Origin: Paenibacillus tianmuensis
GTDB taxonomy: Bacteria > Bacillota > Bacilli > Paenibacillales > NBRC-103111
Direction: 5' to 3'
DNA: 64,000 bases
Assembly (NCBI RefSeq): GCF_900100345.1
Contig: NZ_FMTT01000003.1
Location: 1 to 64,000 of the forward strand
Below the pieces are notes generated by a model. The model saw only the letters and a program-made list of their open reading frames with translations, was not told the DNA's origin and ran no database searches. Both the position numbers and the translations under genes were made by a program. Below are positions 31,880 to 41,174 of this stretch, piece after piece; the stretch's first letter is position 1, and each line of letters begins with the position of its first letter.

Positions 31880-33264
31880 CAAACCGCAAAAATCGACTCG
31901 CATTCACGATCTTGGCGATTATCCAAGCAACGCTGATCTTCACGATTTCGCTGATCATGATTCCACTGCCGAAGATTGCCAGTGAGTTCACCTTGGGTTC
32001 ATCGCAGCTGCTGTTGCTTCAGGTAGCCTACGGACTGCCTTTCAGCGGCCTGCTGTTGTTTGGCGGGAGGCTGACGGATCGCTATCGCGGGCGCCGGATG
32101 CTCGTGATCGGACTGATCGTCTTCGGAGCTTCATCTCTCGTCGCCGCTTTTTCCCCCAGCTTCGAGGTACTGGTTAGCATGCGTTTTGCGCAAGGCATCG
32201 GTGGGGCACTGACAGCCCCGGCCGCCATGGCCGTCTTGCGCGCTCTGTTCCCTGATTCTGTGGCATTCGGACGGGCCATGGCCATCTGGGGCGGGGTTTC
32301 CGTATTGGGCTCACTCGTGGGTTTCGTCGCCTCAGGCATTCTGACAACATGGATGTCGTGGCGTTGGATGTTCGTCGTTCCGATCTTGGTAGCTATCATG
32401 GGTCTTGCCGCGACACGTGGTTTGCTCCCGGCGGGTAACCTTGAGAATACCGCCCGCCGACCTGGTCTCGATCCGCTTGGAGCCATCCTTGCTACCTTGG
32501 GCATTGTGTTCGCCAGCTACGGCTTGGTTGCTGCCCAGGATCAATCTTGGGCTTCATCCGTCGTATGGGGGCCCTTGACTGTCGGTCTCGTGCTGCTGGC
32601 CGCCTTCCTGTTTGTCGAGCGCAGGGTGCGTGACCCGCTTCTTCCGCCCGGCTTCATTCTGGATCGCACCCGTTTCACAGGGATGCTTGGAATGCTGCTG
32701 GCCGCCGCAAGTTCGGCCCTGATCCAGTTCATCCTCTCACTCTATTTACAGCAGCTCCGAAACTGGTCGTCCTTCACCACAGCAGTCGGATTCCTGCCCT
32801 TCGCCGTGACCCTGATCGCTGCGAATCTGGCTGTTCCTGCTCTTGTGGGGCGATTCGGCGCACGGTTGGTCACCGTTGCGGGATTCATCCTTGGGGCAGT
32901 CGGGTTGGGGCTGCTCGCCGGAATCGACCGTGACACGGCCTATGCTTCAGGCCTCTTGCCCGGTCAGATTCTTCTGGCGGCCAGTGTATCGCTGATCTTC
33001 TCCGGAGCCGCCGTGCTTTCGACAGCCAACGTCCCGAAGCACCAAGCGGGTCTCGCCGGCGGTGTGATGAACACATCCATGGAACTCGGTCCGACAGTGG
33101 GGCTAGCGATCTTGATGTCCGTGGCGTCGCTACAGGCGGATGTCGTACAAGGCTATGCATGGGCTTTCGGGACGGCTGGCGTGGTCTATTTGTTCGCCGC
33201 AGTTGCCGCAATCATGCTAATCCGACGCGTCCCCTCGGGAGCTGGCGAGCCGACAAACCATTGA
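31876..33264 (+). CDS. MFS efflux transporter, DHA2 type
   Basis: A 462-residue carrier with about 14 membrane helices. The loop GGRLTDRYRGRRMLVIG carries MFS motif A, and RFAQGIGGALTAPAAMAVLR the motif after helix 4. The 14-helix type (QacA/EmrB-like) uses proton exchange to export drugs or small cations. AAGGAGG lies before ATG, which overlaps the TGA of the broken oxidoreductase, so it was coupled to it. The promoter with an ATTCAATT palindrome at 31401 probably drives it. Substrate unknown. Confidence 0.9.
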   Translation: MTNRKNRLAFTILAIIQATLIFTISLIMIPLPKIASEFTLGSSQLLLLQVAYGLPFSGLLLFGGRLTDRYRGRRMLVIGLIVFGASSLVAAFSPSFEVLVSMRFAQGIGGALTAPAAMAVLRALFPDSVAFGRAMAIWGGVSVLGSLVGFVASGILTTWMSWRWMFVVPILVAIMGLAATRGLLPAGNLENTARRPGLDPLGAILATLGIVFASYGLVAAQDQSWASSVVWGPLTVGLVLLAAFLFVERRVRDPLLPPGFILDRTRFTGMLGMLLAAASSALIQFILSLYLQQLRNWSSFTTAVGFLPFAVTLIAANLAVPALVGRFGARLVTVAGFILGAVGLGLLAGIDRDTAYASGLLPGQILLAASVSLIFSGAAVLSTANVPKHQAGLAGGVMNTSMELGPTVGLAILMSVASLQADVVQGYAWAFGTAGVVYLFAAVAAIMLIRRVPSGAGEPTNH

Positions 33265-33392
33265 AGTTCTCTTTCGAAATGAATAATTCTTGCTCATTGA
33301 AAAAATAAATTTAATCCTTAGCCATCGTGGGGCTAATTCGATGTAGAAAAAAATAACTTGAAAAATATAAGGTGATAATTTATAATTCAATT

Positions 33393-33404
33393 ATTCAATT
33401 GAAT
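33393..33404. promoter_or_regulatory. ATTCAATTGAAT palindrome
   Basis: A 12-bp perfect palindrome, preceded by ATTCAATT at 33384-33391, lies about 90 bases before the broken MFS gene. Same motif type as 31401-31418. Confidence 0.45.
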
Positions 33405-33495
33405 ATTGCAAAATGAAGTAAAGTTCACCAAGAAGGATATCTGTTCCATTTATAGTTTTGAAGCATCAATTAGAGAGGGGGATGCGTATAGGGTT

Positions 33496-34660
33496 ATGTC
33501 GGAAAATAATATTTTACAAACCTACGGCAATTCGCCGGAAAAACTGCAGCAACTGCAGCGGCGTACGTTGTTCATCGTCGTTGTTGCGCAAATTTTTGCC
33601 GGTGCGGGGCTTGCGGCGGGCGTCACCATTGGGGCGTTGCTGGCACAAGACATGCTCGGAACGGATAGCCTTGCTGGCGTTCCCTCTGCTCTCTTTACAC
33701 TTGGCTCGGCGGCCGCGGCGCTTTTAATCGGAAGATTTTCACAACGTTTCGGCCGTCGCATAGGACTGGCGGGAGGCTTTCTGGCTGGCGGGATTGGCGC
33801 AGTGGGCAAAGGCGATCAGTATTATTTTAACATCTACCACATTTGGGGCGGTTGCCGGTCCGAATCTGGTCAACGTAATGGGACGCTTTGCGGTGTCTAT
33901 CGGTATTCCCCCGCTGGTAGGGCCGTTCCTGCTTGCAGCCGCCGCTTTTATTCTTGCCGGTTTGGTGCTCCTGGCTTTTCTTCGGCCTGATCCTTTCCTT
34001 GTGACCAAAGCTGTGGCGCAGGCAAAGCTTGCGAATCAGCAGGTTGGTTCCGAAGAGAATCAGCCTCAGGTAACGAACAACCGGAAAGTGGCGGTGGGAG
34101 CGACGGTCATGATTTTATCCCATGTCGTAATGGTAGCCATTATGACCATGACGCCGGTCCATATGAGTCATCATGGGCATGGTCTGGGGGAAGTCGGACT
34201 GGTTATCGGCATTCATATTGCGGCTATGTATCTGCCTTCCCTGATCACGGGAATTTTAGTTGATAAGTGGGGAAGGACGGTAATGGCTTACGCCTCGGGC
34301 GTCACTTTGCTTGCGGCTGGGCTTTTGGCTGCCTGGGCACCGGTCAATTCCATGGCGCTTCTCATTCTCGCACTTGCGCTACTGGGGCTGGGTTGGAACT
34401 TTGGCTTGATCAGCGGGACCGCGATCATTGTGGATGCGACACCTGCAGCTATCCGCGCCAAAACCCAAGGAACCATTGACGTGTTGGTTGCTTTGGCCGG
34501 TGCTTCCGGTGGCGCGCTGTCCGGTATGGTCGTGGCGAACTCCAGCTACGCCACCCTTTCCTTAGCCGGAGGGATTTTGTCCTTGCTGCTTATCCCGGTG
34601 GTGATCTGGTCTCGCCGTCGTCCCAGTGAGGGACAACAAAAGGAAAACCTGTCACGTTGA
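33496..34660 (+). pseudogene. MFS transporter with deletion and frameshift
   Basis: The first frame from ATG 33496 gives about 110 good residues: FIVVVAQIFAGAGLAAGVTI and RFSQRFGRRIGLAGGFLAGG. It then loses frame near 33800. The second frame resumes at AISIILTSTTFGAVAGPNLV and runs to the stop at 34658-34660, ending in the usual C-terminal helices. Between the two, helices 3-5 of a normal 12-helix MFS protein are missing, so an internal deletion joined the halves out of frame. It cannot be functional. Immediately downstream are two thioredoxin genes. Confidence 0.75.
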
Positions 34661-34732
34661 ACCTCGTCTGGGTTACCGTCTGAAACAGGCGATGGTTAAA
34701 ACACGAAAAATCGAAGAGAAGAGGAAAATACA

Positions 34733-35050
34733 ATGACAATTTACAATGTTACAGATGCCACATTTAAAAACGAATTACAAAGCGAAGGATTAACCGTCGT
34801 CAATTTCTGGGCACCGTGGTGCGGTCCATGCCGGATGTTTGCGCCTATTCTTGAAGCCTATGACGCCGAAGGAAACAACGGAGTCAAGATTCTCAAAGTC
34901 AATGTGGACGAACAGGCCGAGACCGCTGCTATCTTCGGCATCATGGGCATTCCGGCTACGATTATTTTTAAAGATGGCGAAGCGGTCGATAAAGAAGTCG
35001 GCTACATGTCTGTTGAGCAACTGAAGCAATTCATCGCCAGAAATCAATAA
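34733..35050 (+). CDS. trxA: Thioredoxin (copy 1)
   Basis: A 105-residue thioredoxin. The active site is FWAPWCGPCRMFAP (Cys30, Cys33), with cis-Pro in MGIPATIIF. It reduces protein disulphides using electrons from thioredoxin reductase. AGAGGA precedes ATG. It is followed 53 bases later by a closely similar copy, so a tandem duplication is likely. The neighbouring reductase-like gene at 31623 is broken, so both copies must rely on another reductase. Confidence 0.93.
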   Translation: MTIYNVTDATFKNELQSEGLTVVNFWAPWCGPCRMFAPILEAYDAEGNNGVKILKVNVDEQAETAAIFGIMGIPATIIFKDGEAVDKEVGYMSVEQLKQFIARNQ

Positions 35051-35103
35051 TACTTGTTTAAGGGTCAACAGGCCAATTTGTGAAAAGAAGGAGAAGGTGC
35101 GAA

Positions 35104-35421
35104 ATGGCAATTTACAACGTAACCGATGCTACATTTAAAAACGAAATGCAAAGCGAAGGTCTAACCCTCGTCAATTTTTGGGCGCCATGGTGCGGACCGT
35201 GCCGGATGTTTGCGCCCATTATTGAAGCATACGATGCGGATGGAAATAATGATGTCAAGATTCTCAAGGTGAACGTGGATGAAAATGTGGAGACCGCATC
35301 CCTTTTTCAAATTATGGGTATCCCGGCGACGTTTCTATTTAAAGACGGCAAACTCGTGGACAAAAAAACGGGTGTCATGCCCAAAGAGGATCTAAAGCAA
35401 TTTATTGCCAAGCATAAATAG
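35104..35421 (+). CDS. trxA: Thioredoxin (copy 2)
   Basis: A 105-residue thioredoxin with the same FWAPWCGPCRMFAP site, and MGIPATFLFKDGKLVDKKTG near the C-terminus. The first 45 residues are nearly the same as copy 1, while the C-terminal third differs more. ATG 35104 follows GGAGAAGGTGCGAA. Both copies could share one transcript, ending at the stem near 35439-35488. Confidence 0.93.
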   Translation: MAIYNVTDATFKNEMQSEGLTLVNFWAPWCGPCRMFAPIIEAYDADGNNDVKILKVNVDENVETASLFQIMGIPATFLFKDGKLVDKKTGVMPKEDLKQFIAKHK

Positions 35422-35438
35422 TTTCAAGTTTCCAAGGA

Positions 35439-35488
35439 CCAGAAATGTAGCTCAAGTAAGGAGCTGCTTACTGGTTTCTTTTTTCTTA
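35439..35488 (+). terminator. Terminator after thioredoxins
   Basis: CCAG..GTAGCTC and GAGCTGCTTACTGG arms pair imperfectly, followed by TTTCTTTTTTCTT. Confidence 0.65.
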
Positions 35489-35505
35489 ATTTCACTTCGG
35501 ATAGC

Positions 35506-35559
35506 CTATTCAATTAATGAATAGAATAATTGTATTTTGCTGCGACTTCCCTGTATAAT
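35506..35559 (+). promoter_or_regulatory. Promoter and operator of ArsR-rhodanese gene
   Basis: CTATTCA (35506-35512) and TGAATAG (35518-35524) form an ArsR-style dyad. It is followed by TTGTAT (35530-35535) and TATAAT (35554-35559), 18 bases apart. The dyad is adjacent to the -35, so binding of the regulator would block its own promoter. Confidence 0.6.
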
Positions 35560-35592
35560 TTGTATGAATTGAATTTGAAAGGGCGGAGGAAC

Positions 35593-36261
35593 GTGGAAAG
35601 TTTACCGTCGGCAAGAAAATTTAAGGATGAATTATATCAGCAATATGCGCGGATTGGTAAATGTTTATCCAGCGATAAGCGGCTTGAAATATTAAGTTTG
35701 CTTTCTCAAGGGCCTAAATCTGTGGAGAATCTGGCACAGCAGTCGGAGATGAGTGTGGCCAATGTGTCTCGCCATCTTCAAATATTGCTGGATGCGCGGT
35801 TAGTCAAGTTTAATAAACAGGGAACTTACGTCATCTATACACTTGGTGATCCAGAGGTATCCAATTTTTTGCTTTCCCTATGGCGTCTTTGTGAAAGCCA
35901 ATTAGCGGATATATCACGAATGAAAGAAGACTTTTTACAGCATTTTGATGATGTGCAGACACTGTCACTCGATGAAGTGATGGACAAGTTGGAAGCTGGA
36001 ACGATTATTTTGCTGGATGTCCGTCCTACCGGGGATTTTGTGGCAGGGCATATGCCGGGAGCGATCTCTATCCCAATCGACGAAATAGACGAATATATAC
36101 AAAGTCTGCCTCGGGATATCGATGTAGCTGCTTATTGCAGAGGACCTTTTTGCATCTATTCAACAGAGGTTGTTAAAAAATTGCAGAATGAGGGCTTTAC
36201 AGTCTATCGACTTGAAGAGGGGTACTGGAATGGCATGTGGAGCTTAAAATGCCCCCTATAG
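35593..36261 (+). CDS. ArsR-family regulator fused to rhodanese
   Basis: A 222-residue protein. Residues 15-105 form a winged HTH of the ArsR type (RLEILSLLSQGPKSVENLAQ, then MSVANVSRHLQILLDARLVK). Residues 125-222 form a rhodanese domain (ILLDVRPTGDFVAGHMPGAI) with the active loop AYCRGPFCIYS (Cys182 and Cys187). Such fusions sense reactive sulphur, disulphide or related stress through the rhodanese cysteine. Start GTG 35593 is only 3 bases after GGAGG, but the promoter position excludes longer starts. Next to thioredoxins and efflux genes, a thiol-stress regulon is a fair inference. Confidence 0.85.
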   Translation: MESLPSARKFKDELYQQYARIGKCLSSDKRLEILSLLSQGPKSVENLAQQSEMSVANVSRHLQILLDARLVKFNKQGTYVIYTLGDPEVSNFLLSLWRLCESQLADISRMKEDFLQHFDDVQTLSLDEVMDKLEAGTIILLDVRPTGDFVAGHMPGAISIPIDEIDEYIQSLPRDIDVAAYCRGPFCIYSTEVVKKLQNEGFTVYRLEEGYWNGMWSLKCPL

Positions 36262-36314
36262 ACTGGACATTAATAAACCATCTATGTATGGGATATACTT
36301 GAAAACAGGGAACG

Positions 36315-36384
36315 AAAAACATCTCGCCTTTATCGTGAAATAGCCGATTCGCCGGCATTTCATATCAAGGGAGATGTTTTTTTG
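36315..36384. terminator. Long bidirectional hairpin terminator
   Basis: AAAAACATCTC ... GAGATGTTTTT is an outer stem. Inner matches CCTT/AAGG, TGAAAT/ATTTCA and CCG/CGG extend it to over 20 pairs. T-runs exist on both strands. It separates the convergent ArsR-rhodanese and MFS genes. Bases 36385-36482 hold no gene I can support. Confidence 0.75.
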
Positions 36385-36482
36385 AGATCAATTATGATGG
36401 CAGTGACGAAACCGGCCCGTATCTGGCGCTGTTTCAACCGTTATGAAGCTCATCATGGTGATGTTGATGGTCGACGTTCATG

Positions 36483-37679
36483 TCATTTGGTCTGGTATAA
36501 CCGATAGCTAGTAAAGGTAAGCAACGATGCAGCTAATGCCAGCACGCCGCCTGCCCATCCAGTGTGGAGCAGCCCGATATGGGTCGAAATCAGTCCTCCA
36601 ATCCCAGCTCCTGCAGCAATGCCCAAATTAACGGACACAGGAAATAAAGAAGCGGCGAACACCTTGGCTGAAGGAGAATACTCCCCGGCCAAATCGATCA
36701 AATACAGTTGAAATGTTACGTTAAATAAGTAAACGGCAAGACCGACGAATAAGATATTTATGAATCCGGGAACGGCAGAATGCAAAGTGAAATAAAGAGA
36801 GGCAAGAATTACGGCTTGAATGACAAACACAAACCTTAAATTCCTCAGTCCGTTGCGAGCGGCAATTTTACCGGCCAACAAAGTACTGATGATAGAGAAG
36901 GTCCCATATAGCAGCAAAATAAGGCTTGTATACTTGGCTGGGATAAGCAGCACATTTTCCAAAATAGGCGTGATATAAGTATACACGACATAAGTGGCGG
37001 CAATGCTTAGCGCCGGGACGAAAAATGCCAGGATCATCGGGGAATGTGTAAATAAACCTATTTGATTTTTTAATGAGCTTTGGGTCCCCTTCAAGTTTCT
37101 CGGAAGTGTAATTGCCAACATTACGAAGGAAACGATACCTAGACAAGCGGTGAACCAGAAAGCCATGTTCCAACCGCCAGCTTGCCCGATCCAAGTTCCC
37201 AGCGGAACACCCAGCACGCTTGCAATCGTAAAACCGGCAAATACGAGTGAAACGACAGTGCCTTTTTTCTCGGCAGGCATTGTCTCACTGGCAACCGTCA
37301 TGGCTATCGTCTGCATCAGCCCGCACGCAACAGCTGTAATCACCCTTGCCCCCATGAGCAGAGGATATGTAGAGGAAAGCGCACTGGTTATATTGCCCGC
37401 TATAAAAATCACCATGAACGTCAGCATTAGCGAATAAGCAGGATAACGGCTGACAAGAACGGTCACGATAGGGGTGCCGATGGCAACCGCAAAGGCAAAC
37501 CCGGATACCAGCGCCCCCGCCGCCGAGATCGTTATTTCCAAATCAGATGCAACCTCGGATAGCAATCCGACAATAACAAATTCGCTTGTACCTGTGACGA
37601 ATGTCAGTAAAACTAAAGCAAAAATCAGAAGCTTCTGCTGAGTACTCCAAGAAACTCCGATTGAATGTGCCATCCCCAT
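36483..37679 (-). CDS. MFS transporter, DHA1 (AraJ-like)
   Basis: A 398-residue, 12-helix carrier. It begins FALVLLTFVTGTSEFVIVGL, followed by SAAGALVSGFAFAVAIGTPI and the motif C-like ASVLGVPLGTWIGQAGGWNM, typical of AraJ/YdhP-type exporters. GGGGGG lies 9 bases before ATG 37679. It is divergent from an HxlR regulator, with a strong inverted repeat between them, so it is probably the regulated target. Substrate unknown. Confidence 0.9.
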   Translation of the reverse strand: MGMAHSIGVSWSTQQKLLIFALVLLTFVTGTSEFVIVGLLSEVASDLEITISAAGALVSGFAFAVAIGTPIVTVLVSRYPAYSLMLTFMVIFIAGNITSALSSTYPLLMGARVITAVACGLMQTIAMTVASETMPAEKKGTVVSLVFAGFTIASVLGVPLGTWIGQAGGWNMAFWFTACLGIVSFVMLAITLPRNLKGTQSSLKNQIGLFTHSPMILAFFVPALSIAATYVVYTYITPILENVLLIPAKYTSLILLLYGTFSIISTLLAGKIAARNGLRNLRFVFVIQAVILASLYFTLHSAVPGFINILFVGLAVYLFNVTFQLYLIDLAGEYSPSAKVFAASLFPVSVNLGIAAGAGIGGLISTHIGLLHTGWAGGVLALAASLLTFTSYRLYQTK

Positions 37680-37778
37680 AACTCGATTCCCCCCATTTGA
37701 AATTCATACCGCAGCCTGTTGCTTTCATTGCCTTGTGGTTGCTATTATGAATTAAAAATTTCAAAAATAGAAGTACAG

Positions 37779-37806
37779 ACTTTTTAGTGATATAGTCACC
37801 AAAAAG
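37779..37806. promoter_or_regulatory. HxlR operator in divergent region
   Basis: ACTTTTTAGTGA (37779-37790) and TCACCAAAAAGT (37795-37806) are near-perfect inverted repeats. They lie between the divergent MFS and HxlR genes, 34 bases before the HxlR start. Confidence 0.65.
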
Positions 37807-37839
37807 TAATAATTGCACAAACAAAGGGGAGTTGAGGAA

Positions 37840-38187
37840 ATGAGAACATACTACTGCACGCTTGAAGTTGCGATGAGTATCATTGGAGGAAAATGGAAAC
37901 CGCTCATTGTTTATCATTTAACAAAAAAGGCTAGGCGAACAAGCGAGTTAAAGCGGATGATTCAGGGGATAACACAGAAAATGCTGATCCAGCAACTAAG
38001 GGAGCTTGAAGAAGATGGAATCGTTATTCGAAAAATATACAACCAAGTCCCGCCGAAAGTTGAGTATTCGGTTACGGAGCTCGGAATGTCGATGGCCCCG
38101 ATCTTGACTGCGATGTGCGAATGGGGAGAGAGCTACCTGGAGGAAACCTTCGACCAAGGCGAATACGAAATTTTGAATAAATATTAA
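37840..38187 (+). CDS. HxlR-family regulator
   Basis: A 115-residue winged-helix regulator. MSIIGGKWKPLIVYHL and RRTSELKRMIQGITQKMLIQ, then QLRELEEDGIVIRKIYNQVP and PKVEYSVTELG are the standard HxlR sequence. Two early cysteines are absent, though Cys6 (YYCTLEVAMS) is at the position used by redox-sensing HxlR proteins. ATG 37840 has GAGG just upstream. It likely controls the divergent MFS gene through the repeat at 37779-37806. Confidence 0.9.
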   Translation: MRTYYCTLEVAMSIIGGKWKPLIVYHLTKKARRTSELKRMIQGITQKMLIQQLRELEEDGIVIRKIYNQVPPKVEYSVTELGMSMAPILTAMCEWGESYLEETFDQGEYEILNKY

Positions 38188-38315
38188 TATCTGCTCGTGT
38201 CCCAAATTCGAGAAAATGCATTCCATACTTCGATGAAGAACGAAATATTCTTCGTTTACAATGACACATGATGACGCTTCCGCGAATCAAAGTAAACGAA
38301 GGGGGATATCGCTGT

Positions 38316-39200
38316 ATGCATACAATCAAATTTGTGCCGTTGATCGTTTTAACAACCTTTTTCATGGGATCATCTTTCACTGTAGGGAAATTGGGACTGG
38401 CTTATGCTTCTCCTTTGTTATTGGCCGGATATCGCTTCATTCTGGCTGGAATCCTCATGGCAGTCTTTGTTATCGGGCTCCGAAGGCCGCATCCCGATTC
38501 CAAGCGCGTCTGGATCAGAATGCTGGTTATCGGTGCGTTTCAAACGGCAGGGGTTATGGGATGCATTTTTTTGAGTCTGCGAACCATTTCGGCCAGCCAG
38601 TCGTCCATCCTGACGTTTACGAATCCGCTGCTTGTGGTCATCCTGGGGACGGTTCTTCTTAAGGCACGGTATAAGCCTTATCAATGGATAGGGGTTCTGC
38701 TGGGGCTGACGGGTGTAGCTATAACATTGGGAACGCAGCTGGAAGTCAAAATCGGCCTGCTCTTCGGCTTGCTCTCCTCGGTATGCTGGGCGGTGTCGAC
38801 TTTACTGGTCAAACGGTGGGGAGGGAGTATCGACTCGTGGGTTTTATCCGCTTATCAAATGCTCTTCGGGGGCTTGCTGCTCTTATTGGCCAGCTTGGCT
38901 CTTGAACGGCCGTTCTTTATTGTCAACGGGCATTCCTTGGCGATTTTGCTATGGTTAAGCGTACTATCCTCCATTGTACAGTTTGCTGTCTGGTATTACG
39001 TGCTGCAGAGAAGTGATCCGGGAAAAACAAGCGCGTTTTTATTTTTGGCTCCTTTTTTCGGGGTGTTAACGGGCTGGAACGTATTGGGGGAGCCGCTGCA
39101 TCCTTTGATCATAGCAGGCGGTCTGTGCATCGGAACAGGGATTTTTCTTGTAAATTTGGACTTTAAGTCACGCCACGCCGTTTTCTCCGAGGACAAATGA
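38316..39200 (+). CDS. EamA/DMT family exporter
   Basis: A 294-residue protein with ten membrane helices in two EamA halves (MGSSFTVGKLGLAYASPLLL; SSVCWAVSTLLVKRWGGSID). Such carriers export amino acids, amines or other metabolites; the substrate is not readable. ATG 38316 follows AAGGGGG by 12 bases; an ATG at 38268 is possible in frame. A GAAGAA...TTCTTC dyad at about 38235-38253 lies upstream. It is the last intact gene before the second tRNA-Leu. Confidence 0.88.
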   Translation: MHTIKFVPLIVLTTFFMGSSFTVGKLGLAYASPLLLAGYRFILAGILMAVFVIGLRRPHPDSKRVWIRMLVIGAFQTAGVMGCIFLSLRTISASQSSILTFTNPLLVVILGTVLLKARYKPYQWIGVLLGLTGVAITLGTQLEVKIGLLFGLLSSVCWAVSTLLVKRWGGSIDSWVLSAYQMLFGGLLLLLASLALERPFFIVNGHSLAILLWLSVLSSIVQFAVWYYVLQRSDPGKTSAFLFLAPFFGVLTGWNVLGEPLHPLIIAGGLCIGTGIFLVNLDFKSRHAVFSEDK

Positions 39201-39309
39201 TAGAGGGATGCCATAACGAGGAATAGCAGATTTAACGCTTGACATGGCCAAGTGCCCGTTATATAATTCTATTTGCCGGTTCGAAATCGATCGAATCGTG
39301 GCGAAATAT

Positions 39310-39397
<88 letters not shown>

Positions 39398-39400
39398 TCC

Positions 39401-39538
39401 CTAAGAATGAATGAGCTCTTGAATTTCCTCCCGTGGAGATTCAGGAGCTTTTTGCATACTTGGGATATGCAAAGTGGTACTCATTACCTGGGCTGAAGAA
39501 ATTTTCGAGCTAAAGTCCAGATGAGCATAAATGTTCGC
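39401..39538 (-). pseudogene. Integrase C-terminal remnant 2
   Basis: A leftward frame reads [20 protein letters not shown], then TTLHIPSMQKAPESPREEIQ and ends at TAG 39401-39403, four bases past the tRNA CCA. ANIYxHLD with Tyr is the catalytic C-terminal box of tyrosine recombinases. Everything upstream is missing and replaced by a speE-like piece. Its nucleotide sequence (CTCATTACCTGGGCTGAAG) is close to remnant 1 (CTCATTACCTTGGCAGAAG). Confidence 0.65.
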
Positions 39539-39710
39539 TAACATCGCGAATAGTTCCGCCGACGACCAGAACCTTTTGCGGATTCGGATGTGTAAACAAA
39601 GGAACATGAACAATCATTTCGTGATAGACAAATTCATCCCGCTCCGTCGTCATAACCATATTGTCCAACAGCAGCATGTTTCCGAATTGCTCAGTTTCTA
39701 TCATATCGAG
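39539..39710 (-). pseudogene. speE (spermidine synthase) remnant
   Basis: Leftward frame [40 protein letters not shown] and [17 protein letters not shown] matches polyamine aminopropyltransferase. The expected GGGDGG after VLVV is shortened to GG, and the frame then runs into the integrase remnant. The N-terminus upstream of about 39710 is not recognisable. It is a fragment of about 60 codons. Confidence 0.7.
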
Positions 39711-40280
39711 CTGATCGCGGCGCTTAAAACCATTGCCATATACAAAATTCTTCTCCAGTCCGACAGAAAATCATGCGAATGTTTCAAACCCATGACCCAG
39801 CAAACTTCGAATACAGCACCAATTACGACATAAATATAAATCCACGCCTTTGCTCATCGCCAGTCTCCCTTAACCTACGCTTGAACACCTCGCCAATAAA
39901 AAAACCAGGAGGCTTGCAATCTTTTTTGACAGCGTTCTTTTCCTCCAAACAGCATTTCGACAATTATACTATTTGATTATCCAACTAACTCAGGATAGGT
40001 GATGGTTGCGGATAAAACACAACACTGAACAAGTCGGTTGAACAACAAAGGGAGCGTCCGTCTTAATCATGAGCAGATCCAATGGAATTCTTCGGACAAG
40101 CTTCCCGCATATGCTTGCCTCTGCGCTCATCGCACATCCAACCCATAATCCCGATGTAGAATCTCATATCCAAATAGGTGTCCATGATCCTCTCTGTTTG
40201 TCCAAGTATACCGTAACTTCATTTCTCCAGCGACCAAGTACGCCTGAACTATCCCGCCACTAACGGAATCGCGACAGAGT
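39711..40280. other. Region without recognisable genes
   Basis: About 570 bases with several short open frames but no ribosome sites or family sequence. It probably holds further debris from the same rearrangement that joined the speE and integrase pieces. Confidence 0.5.
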
Positions 40281-40282
40281 AC

Positions 40283-40314
40283 TTGACTTTACAGTCCACT
40301 AGAAAGTGTATAAT
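40283..40314 (+). promoter_or_regulatory. MerR-type promoter, cassette A
   Basis: TTGACT (40283-40288) and TATAAT (40309-40314) are separated by 20 bases, longer than the usual 17. The spacer holds an imperfect dyad, ACTTT..AGTCCACT..AAAGT. Long spacers with a central dyad are the mark of MerR-family activated promoters. Confidence 0.7.
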
Positions 40315-40346
40315 CGTACCGAAGAGCAAGAGGAGGGAAAAATAAT

Positions 40347-41174
40347 ATGTTTAAAATTAGCGAGTTTTCGCGGTTAAGCCGAATTCCACTGCAAACGTTG
40401 CGCTACTATGATCAGATTGGAATTTTAAAACCGGCCAAGACCGATACGGCGACCGGATATCGGTACTACTCCGCAGAACAATTGTTGGAGATAAATCGGA
40501 TCATCATTTTTAAAGAGTTAGGGTTTACGTTGCAACAAATCGCGCATCTGCTGAAAGAAGAGATATCGGCGGAACAAATTCGCGGCATGCTTCGACTGAA
40601 AGAAAGCGAGATCGAGCAACAGCTTGATCGCGAACGAATCAAATTAGCCCGCGTGCAAGAACGCATGAAGATCGTGGAGCGTGAGGGCAAGATGGATAAA
40701 GAACAGGAGATTGTGATCAAGCACGTGGATGCCATGCGCCTGATGACGCATGCTTCTACCGGGGTGGTTGAAGATATTCCACAACTCTTCCACATCTTCG
40801 AACAACAGCTTGATAGTCGCGCCCGCGCTTCTTTGTCCGGCCCGCAAACCCTGCTATGGAACGCTGCTGGCAGTGCGGAGCATGCCTTTGAGCTGGAGGC
40901 TGGTTATGCTATAAAAACGAACGATCAGCGGCTGCCCGAGCATCTCAATCTCCGTATTCTGCCTGCGGCAACGATGGCCACACTGTTGTTCCGTTCCGAT
41001 TCATCGTTTTCCGAGACCGCATGCGTAGACCTTGCTGCCTGGATTGAGCGCAACCACTATCGTATTCGGAGCGACCAGCCGGGAAGGGAAATTTACGTGC
41101 CGCTTGCAGGTGAGCCAGGCACTCGCCTTATCGAAATCCAAATCCCGATTGAAGAAGGAGCAGAACAGCTATGA
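40347..41174 (+). CDS. MerR regulator with effector domain, cassette A
   Basis: A 275-residue regulator of the BmrR/BltR type. Residues 1-75 form the MerR winged helix (FKISEFSRLSRIPLQTLRYY then LKPAKTDTATGYRYYSAEQL), residues 76-115 a coiled coil, and 120-275 a GyrI-like effector-binding domain. It probably binds lipophilic toxic compounds and switches on its own promoter. Its stop overlaps the MFS start (ATGA). A paralogue of equal length, mostly matching in sequence, is at 49828-50655. Confidence 0.9.
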   Translation: MFKISEFSRLSRIPLQTLRYYDQIGILKPAKTDTATGYRYYSAEQLLEINRIIIFKELGFTLQQIAHLLKEEISAEQIRGMLRLKESEIEQQLDRERIKLARVQERMKIVEREGKMDKEQEIVIKHVDAMRLMTHASTGVVEDIPQLFHIFEQQLDSRARASLSGPQTLLWNAAGSAEHAFELEAGYAIKTNDQRLPEHLNLRILPAATMATLLFRSDSSFSETACVDLAAWIERNHYRIRSDQPGREIYVPLAGEPGTRLIEIQIPIEEGAEQL

